Shown: piece by piece, positions 60,833 to 64,000 of the stretch
Numbering within the stretch: the first letter of the stretch is position 1
Layout of the letters: each line of letters starts with the position of its first letter
From: Mesorhizobium sp. B2-4-15
GTDB taxonomy: Bacteria; Pseudomonadota; Alphaproteobacteria; Rhizobiales; Rhizobiaceae
Assembly (NCBI RefSeq): GCF_006658505.1
Contig: NZ_VFUZ01000019.1
Location: forward strand, 1 to 64,000
Direction: 5' to 3'
DNA length: 64,000 bases
Program-made: the position numbers and the translations under genes
The notes under the pieces: generated by a model
What the model saw: only the letters and a program-made list of their open reading frames with translations
Told to the model about the DNA's origin: nothing
The model's database searches: none

Positions 60833-60869
60833 AGTTTCGAAGAGCCAGGAGAAAAGCGGTTCGGCTGAT

Positions 60870-61055
60870 TTATCGCACCGAGCTGGTGACGGTGCGGTCG
60901 ACGTCGGGAACGGATTTGCGGTCGTTGCCGGCAAGGGCCGCGATGAGGAGCAGGCTGGCCACGACGGGGACGAACAGGACGGCGATTCGGGCCTGGACAT
61001 GAAGAATGGCGCGCCATTCGTTGCGCTTTTCGGGGCTGTTGCTCATCATACTCAC
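60870..61055 (-). CDS. Small single-span membrane protein, hypothetical
   Basis: Possible 61-residue protein with one hydrophobic helix (ARIAVLFVPVVASLLLIAAL) after a polar N-terminus (SMMSNSPEKRNEWRAILHV). The start is GTG at 61055 with a run of G about 8 bases upstream, or an ATG two codons on. It lies downstream of the BTAD regulator on the same strand. No family recognised. Confidence 0.55.
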   Translation of the reverse strand: MSMMSNSPEKRNEWRAILHVQARIAVLFVPVVASLLLIAALAGNDRKSVPDVDRTVTSSVR

Positions 61056-61143
61056 TTTGTCATGCCCCCCAAGGCGTCACATAACCGTGAACGGTTAAGT
61101 AACTCCTTCCGGCTTTGTTAACCGGCTGGAGTTCGGCCCGGTC

Positions 61144-63132
61144 TCAGCCCAGCCCGATCCGCCTCGCGCCTTGTCGGAACAGCGCTTCCGCGTTGGGCTC
61201 GAAACGGAACGTCCCGATAAAATCCTCGCTCGAATAGTGCGGCAATGCCTTGCGGATTGCGGCGGCGAAGCCGCGCGCCTCGTCGAGCCGGCCGGCCAGC
61301 GCCAGGCAGTGCGCGGCGATCGCCAGGATGATGGCGTGCGCATTGGGCCGCGCCGCCGCCTTCAGCGCCCATTCGGCCGCTTCCTCGAACTGGCCGAGCC
61401 GGACGTGCGCCATGGCTCTTGCGCCCAGCATGCCGAACAGAAGCGGGTCGAAGGGGCTCAGATGGCGCGAATGGTCGGAGGAGCCGATCGCCGCCCGCGG
61501 ATCGCCCGACTGCGAGTGGACGAAGGACAGCGCATAATGGCCAAGCGCGAAATTGGGGCTGAGATCCACCGCCCGTTGCAGTTCGACGAGCGAGCCGTCC
61601 TGCGCGCCGCGCAGCCATAGCGCCCGCCCCATGGCCCAGTGCGCGGCCGGATTGTGGTCGTCCACCAGCAGGCTGTGGCCGGCGCTCTCGAAGGCCAGCG
61701 CGCTCTCCCGGTCGCGGTCGCCCCAGCGCTGGAAGGCGTTCTGCCAGTGGGTGAAGGACAGGCCGGCATAGGCGCGGGCAAAGGTCGGGTCCAGTTGCAG
61801 CGCCCGGGCGAAGAAATGCCGCGCCTGCTCGTTTTCCGCCTGGGTGAAGCGGTACATGTGCCAGAGGCCGCGATGATAGGCTTCCCACGCGTTGAGCGAA
61901 TTGGGCGCCTTCAGCATGGCGCGGTTGCGCTCGACCGTTTCGATCTCGGCCGATATCGACGAGACGATGCTGTCGCCGATGTCGTCCAGCACCGCGAAGA
62001 TGTCGTCGGGCCGGCGCTCGAATGTCTCGGCCCAGACGATCCTGGCCGTGCGCACCTCGACGAGCTCGACGCCGACGATCACCCGGCCGGCCAGATCGCG
62101 CACCGTGCCGGTGGCGACATAGTCGACGTTCAGTTTTCTGCCGGCCTCCTCGGGAGCAATGGCCTTCTCGGCCAGCGCGAACACCGATCCGCGCGCGATG
62201 ACGAAGAAATCCCTGAGCTTGGCGAGGCGGGTGATGATGTCGTGTGTCAAACCATCGGCCAGTCCGCCGCGCGCGCCGCTTTCCTCGGTAAACGGCATGA
62301 CCGCCAACGACGCATGACTTGGTTCGACAGGGCCGGCTTCATTCGCCGTGGCGACCAGCTGCGACAGCGCGGGCAGCAAGGCCGGCTGCCGTTGCTCCGA
62401 AGCACTTGCCCCTTCATCGCGGATCGCCCGCCACGCCGCGCGAAGCGGTGCGAAATCCAATTGCTCCGACCGGAACAGCAGTTCGGTTGCCGCCAGGTGC
62501 TGCTCGGCCGCGCCGATCTCGCCGCGCCGGACCATGCTGGCCAGCAAAGTCACATGGGCGCGCCCGTCGAACGGCGCCAGTTCCACCCACCGGTCGAGAT
62601 GGCCGATCGTCTCGTCGCAATCCGGCGGCAGGTTTTCGACGAGCTGTTCCAGCACCGCCGCGTGGCAGGAGTTGAAGCGGCGGCGCTGGGCGATCAGCCA
62701 GCTGTTGAAAAGCGGGCTGCGCTCGAGCTCCAGGCCGTCGAGCAAATCGCCGGCGAAGAGCCCGGCCAGCGCTCGCAGCCGCTCCACATCAAGCGTGCCG
62801 ATTCCTTGCGCCGTGGCGCGGCTGATCTCCAGCGCGTCGACCAGGCAACCGTTAAGATCGAGCGCGACCATATCGCCCTGCGTAGAGACCCGGCGCCGCT
62901 CCGGCGCGTCGAGCACACCGCGCAGCTTGCTCAGGCACCAGCGCAGCTCGCCGCGCGGATCGTTGGGCACATCCCAGAACAGCTCGCACAGGCGGCTGCG
63001 CCCGACCGGATGCGGCGCCAGCGCCAGATAGACCAGCAGCGCCCGCAGTTTGCGCGATGCCGGCAGTGCCACCGGCACGCCGTTGCGGGAGATCGTCAGC
63101 GATCCGAGCAGGCGCACGGACAGGCCCGGCAT
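61144..63132 (-). CDS. BTAD/SARP-like transcriptional regulator with TPR repeats
   Basis: Large regulator of about 662 residues. The N-terminal OmpR-like winged helix covers about 1-95 (LSVRLLGSLTISRNGVPVAL, LRALLVYLALAPHPVGR). The bacterial transcriptional activation domain covers about 100-230 (FAGDLLDGLELERSPLFNSW). A TolB/FlgO-like segment covers about 270-400 (SLAVMPFTEESGARGGLADG, VDYVATGTVRDLAGRVIVGV). TPR-type repeats follow (FFARALQLDPTFARAYAGLS). The start is uncertain: ATG at 63132 or GTG at 63189. It is divergent from a cysteine synthase gene and may control it. Confidence 0.85.
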   Translation of the reverse strand: MPGLSVRLLGSLTISRNGVPVALPASRKLRALLVYLALAPHPVGRSRLCELFWDVPNDPRGELRWCLSKLRGVLDAPERRRVSTQGDMVALDLNGCLVDALEISRATAQGIGTLDVERLRALAGLFAGDLLDGLELERSPLFNSWLIAQRRRFNSCHAAVLEQLVENLPPDCDETIGHLDRWVELAPFDGRAHVTLLASMVRRGEIGAAEQHLAATELLFRSEQLDFAPLRAAWRAIRDEGASASEQRQPALLPALSQLVATANEAGPVEPSHASLAVMPFTEESGARGGLADGLTHDIITRLAKLRDFFVIARGSVFALAEKAIAPEEAGRKLNVDYVATGTVRDLAGRVIVGVELVEVRTARIVWAETFERRPDDIFAVLDDIGDSIVSSISAEIETVERNRAMLKAPNSLNAWEAYHRGLWHMYRFTQAENEQARHFFARALQLDPTFARAYAGLSFTHWQNAFQRWGDRDRESALAFESAGHSLLVDDHNPAAHWAMGRALWLRGAQDGSLVELQRAVDLSPNFALGHYALSFVHSQSGDPRAAIGSSDHSRHLSPFDPLLFGMLGARAMAHVRLGQFEEAAEWALKAAARPNAHAIILAIAAHCLALAGRLDEARGFAAAIRKALPHYSSEDFIGTFRFEPNAEALFRQGARRIGLG

Positions 63133-63385
63133 GTCGCTGTCCTGCCTCGACGGGGCGGATTCCACGTGCGTTTCCACGCCTGCTCCCACGCTGGCCTATC
63201 GGCTTCTTGTGTATCACCGAAACCGACAAGGCGCATCCGAAGGCGGGTTTCTCCGCTGCTGCCCCATTGCCGTATCGCTGGCACGTCAGTCCTAGCGTGG
63301 CAAGGTCTCGAAACCTCGCCGCCCAAACCGCCGGTCTGTAACCGGCCCGTGAAATTGAAGACGATCACGATCGAGGAGATCAAAG

Positions 63386-64000
63386 ATGTTGAATAGGCAA
63401 AAGATCAGGACCACCGCCGGACGCGGCAGGCTGTTCGACAGCATCCTGGATACGGTCGGCGACACGCCGGTGGTGCGCATCAACAACCTCGCACCGGCGC
63501 ACGCGACGATCTACGTGAAGGCCGAGTTCTTCAACCCGGGCGCCTCGGTGAAGGACCGGCTGGCGCTCAACATCATCGAGGAGGGCGAACGCAGCGGCGC
63601 GCTCAAGCCGGGCCAGACGGTCGTCGAGGCGACCAGCGGCAACACCGGCATCGGGCTTGCCATGGTGTGTGCACAGAAGGGTTATCCGTTGGTCGTCACC
63701 ATGGCCGACAGTTTCTCGGTCGAACGCCGCAAGCTGATGCGCATACTGGGCGCCAAGGTGGTGCTGACGCCGCGCGCCGAAAAGGGTTTCGGCATGTACA
63801 AGAAGGCGGTCGAACTGGCCGAGGCCAATGGCTGGTTCCTCGCCCGCCAGTTTGAAACCGCCGCCAATGCAGCCATCCACGAGGCGACGACGGCGCGCGA
63901 GATCGTTAATGATTTCGCCGGCTCGCGGCTCGACTGCTTCGTCACCGGCTATGGCACCGGCGGCACCGTCGTCGGTGTGGCGCGCGTGCTGCGCCGCGAG
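63386..64000 (+). CDS. Cysteine synthase paralogue (partial, cut by window end)
   Basis: The first 205 residues of a PLP-dependent cysteine synthase. The PLP Lys56 lies in FFNPGASVKDRLA, the substrate loop is EATSGNTGIGLA, and the phosphate loop is GYGTGGTVVGVA. GAGGAG lies 8 bases before the ATG. It differs clearly from the cysK at 36904-37884, so it is a paralogue rather than a duplicate. It is divergent from the BTAD/TPR regulator across about 250 bases. The reading frame continues beyond the window. Confidence 0.93.
   Translation, partial: MLNRQKIRTTAGRGRLFDSILDTVGDTPVVRINNLAPAHATIYVKAEFFNPGASVKDRLALNIIEEGERSGALKPGQTVVEATSGNTGIGLAMVCAQKGYPLVVTMADSFSVERRKLMRILGAKVVLTPRAEKGFGMYKKAVELAEANGWFLARQFETAANAAIHEATTAREIVNDFAGSRLDCFVTGYGTGGTVVGVARVLRRE

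Noticed and set aside
61639..63396. 585-codon plus-strand frame over the BTAD/TPR regulator
   Set aside because: It is an antisense shadow of a well-supported regulator gene. Its end merely runs into the promoter region of the cysteine synthase.

Overview
The window is GC-rich chromosomal DNA from an alphaproteobacterium of the Rhizobiales, most probably Mesorhizobium or a close relative. This assignment rests on gene content and order and on regulatory style, not on a database search. The main pointers are a ku-ligD repair operon, an mbfA-type iron exporter under a perfect Irr-type box, a Tat-exported PhoX, an fzlA-queG pair, the block hrcA / rph-VOC-rdgB-hemW, and many short palindromic intergenic repeats of the kind common in rhizobia. 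No phage, plasmid, insertion sequence, CRISPR array or rRNA was seen. There is one tRNA (Leu, CAG).

Layout. 0-9 kb: cydA of a short-Q-loop (CIO-type) bd oxidase, a divergent ABC-2 exporter pair, a DUF2156 protein, a flavin monooxygenase-like protein, phoX, and a secreted Gly/Asn-rich protein. 9-16.7 kb: a NarL-type two-component pair, a small SMR/EamA protein next to a PAP2 phosphatase, an XRE regulator followed by a SulP transporter, then a CYTH-CHAD-3-methyladenine glycosylase operon. 16.7-20.4 kb: a CecR-like TetR regulator heading a membrane-fusion-protein/ATPase/permease exporter operon, with a perfect palindromic operator. 20.4-30.5 kb: threonine dehydratase, mbfA, two small dimeric alpha/beta-barrel proteins with an ArsR regulator, ku-ligD, a DUF892 ferritin-like protein, two tiny ORFs and a frameshifted DCC-family remnant. 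30.5-41.8 kb: a TAXI-TRAP transporter operon with its DUF1850 companion, a YCII/DGPF protein with an ECF42-type sigma factor, a GST, cysK, a frameshifted LysE exporter, a sugar dehydrogenase and hrcA. 42-57.6 kb: housekeeping genes (rph, rdgB, hemW, rsmI, yraN, uppP, fzlA, queG, mepA, glk, an MsbA-like exporter, dapB, gpmA). 57.6-64 kb: tRNA-Leu, cytochrome b561, a cyclic-nucleotide-domain/thioredoxin-reductase-like flavoprotein with a UBP zinc-finger protein, a BTAD/TPR regulator, and a second cysteine synthase cut by the window edge.

The most unusual feature is a palindromic repeat inserted in frame inside the NAD-dependent epimerase gene at 50.6-50.9 kb. It is read through as extra protein sequence. 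The same general type of repeat also reaches other genes: one supplies the ribosome-binding site of the VOC gene, one contains the uppP stop codon, and one encodes the last residues of the thioredoxin-reductase-like protein. The clearest regulatory sites are the Irr box of mbfA and the operator of the CecR-like regulator. Two genes (LysE family and DCC family) carry frameshifts. Coding calls were made by reading protein motifs, operon overlaps and start-site ribosome-binding sequences. Long open frames antisense to phoX, the SulP gene, ligD, the TRAP permease and the BTAD regulator were judged to be shadows produced by GC-rich codon use.
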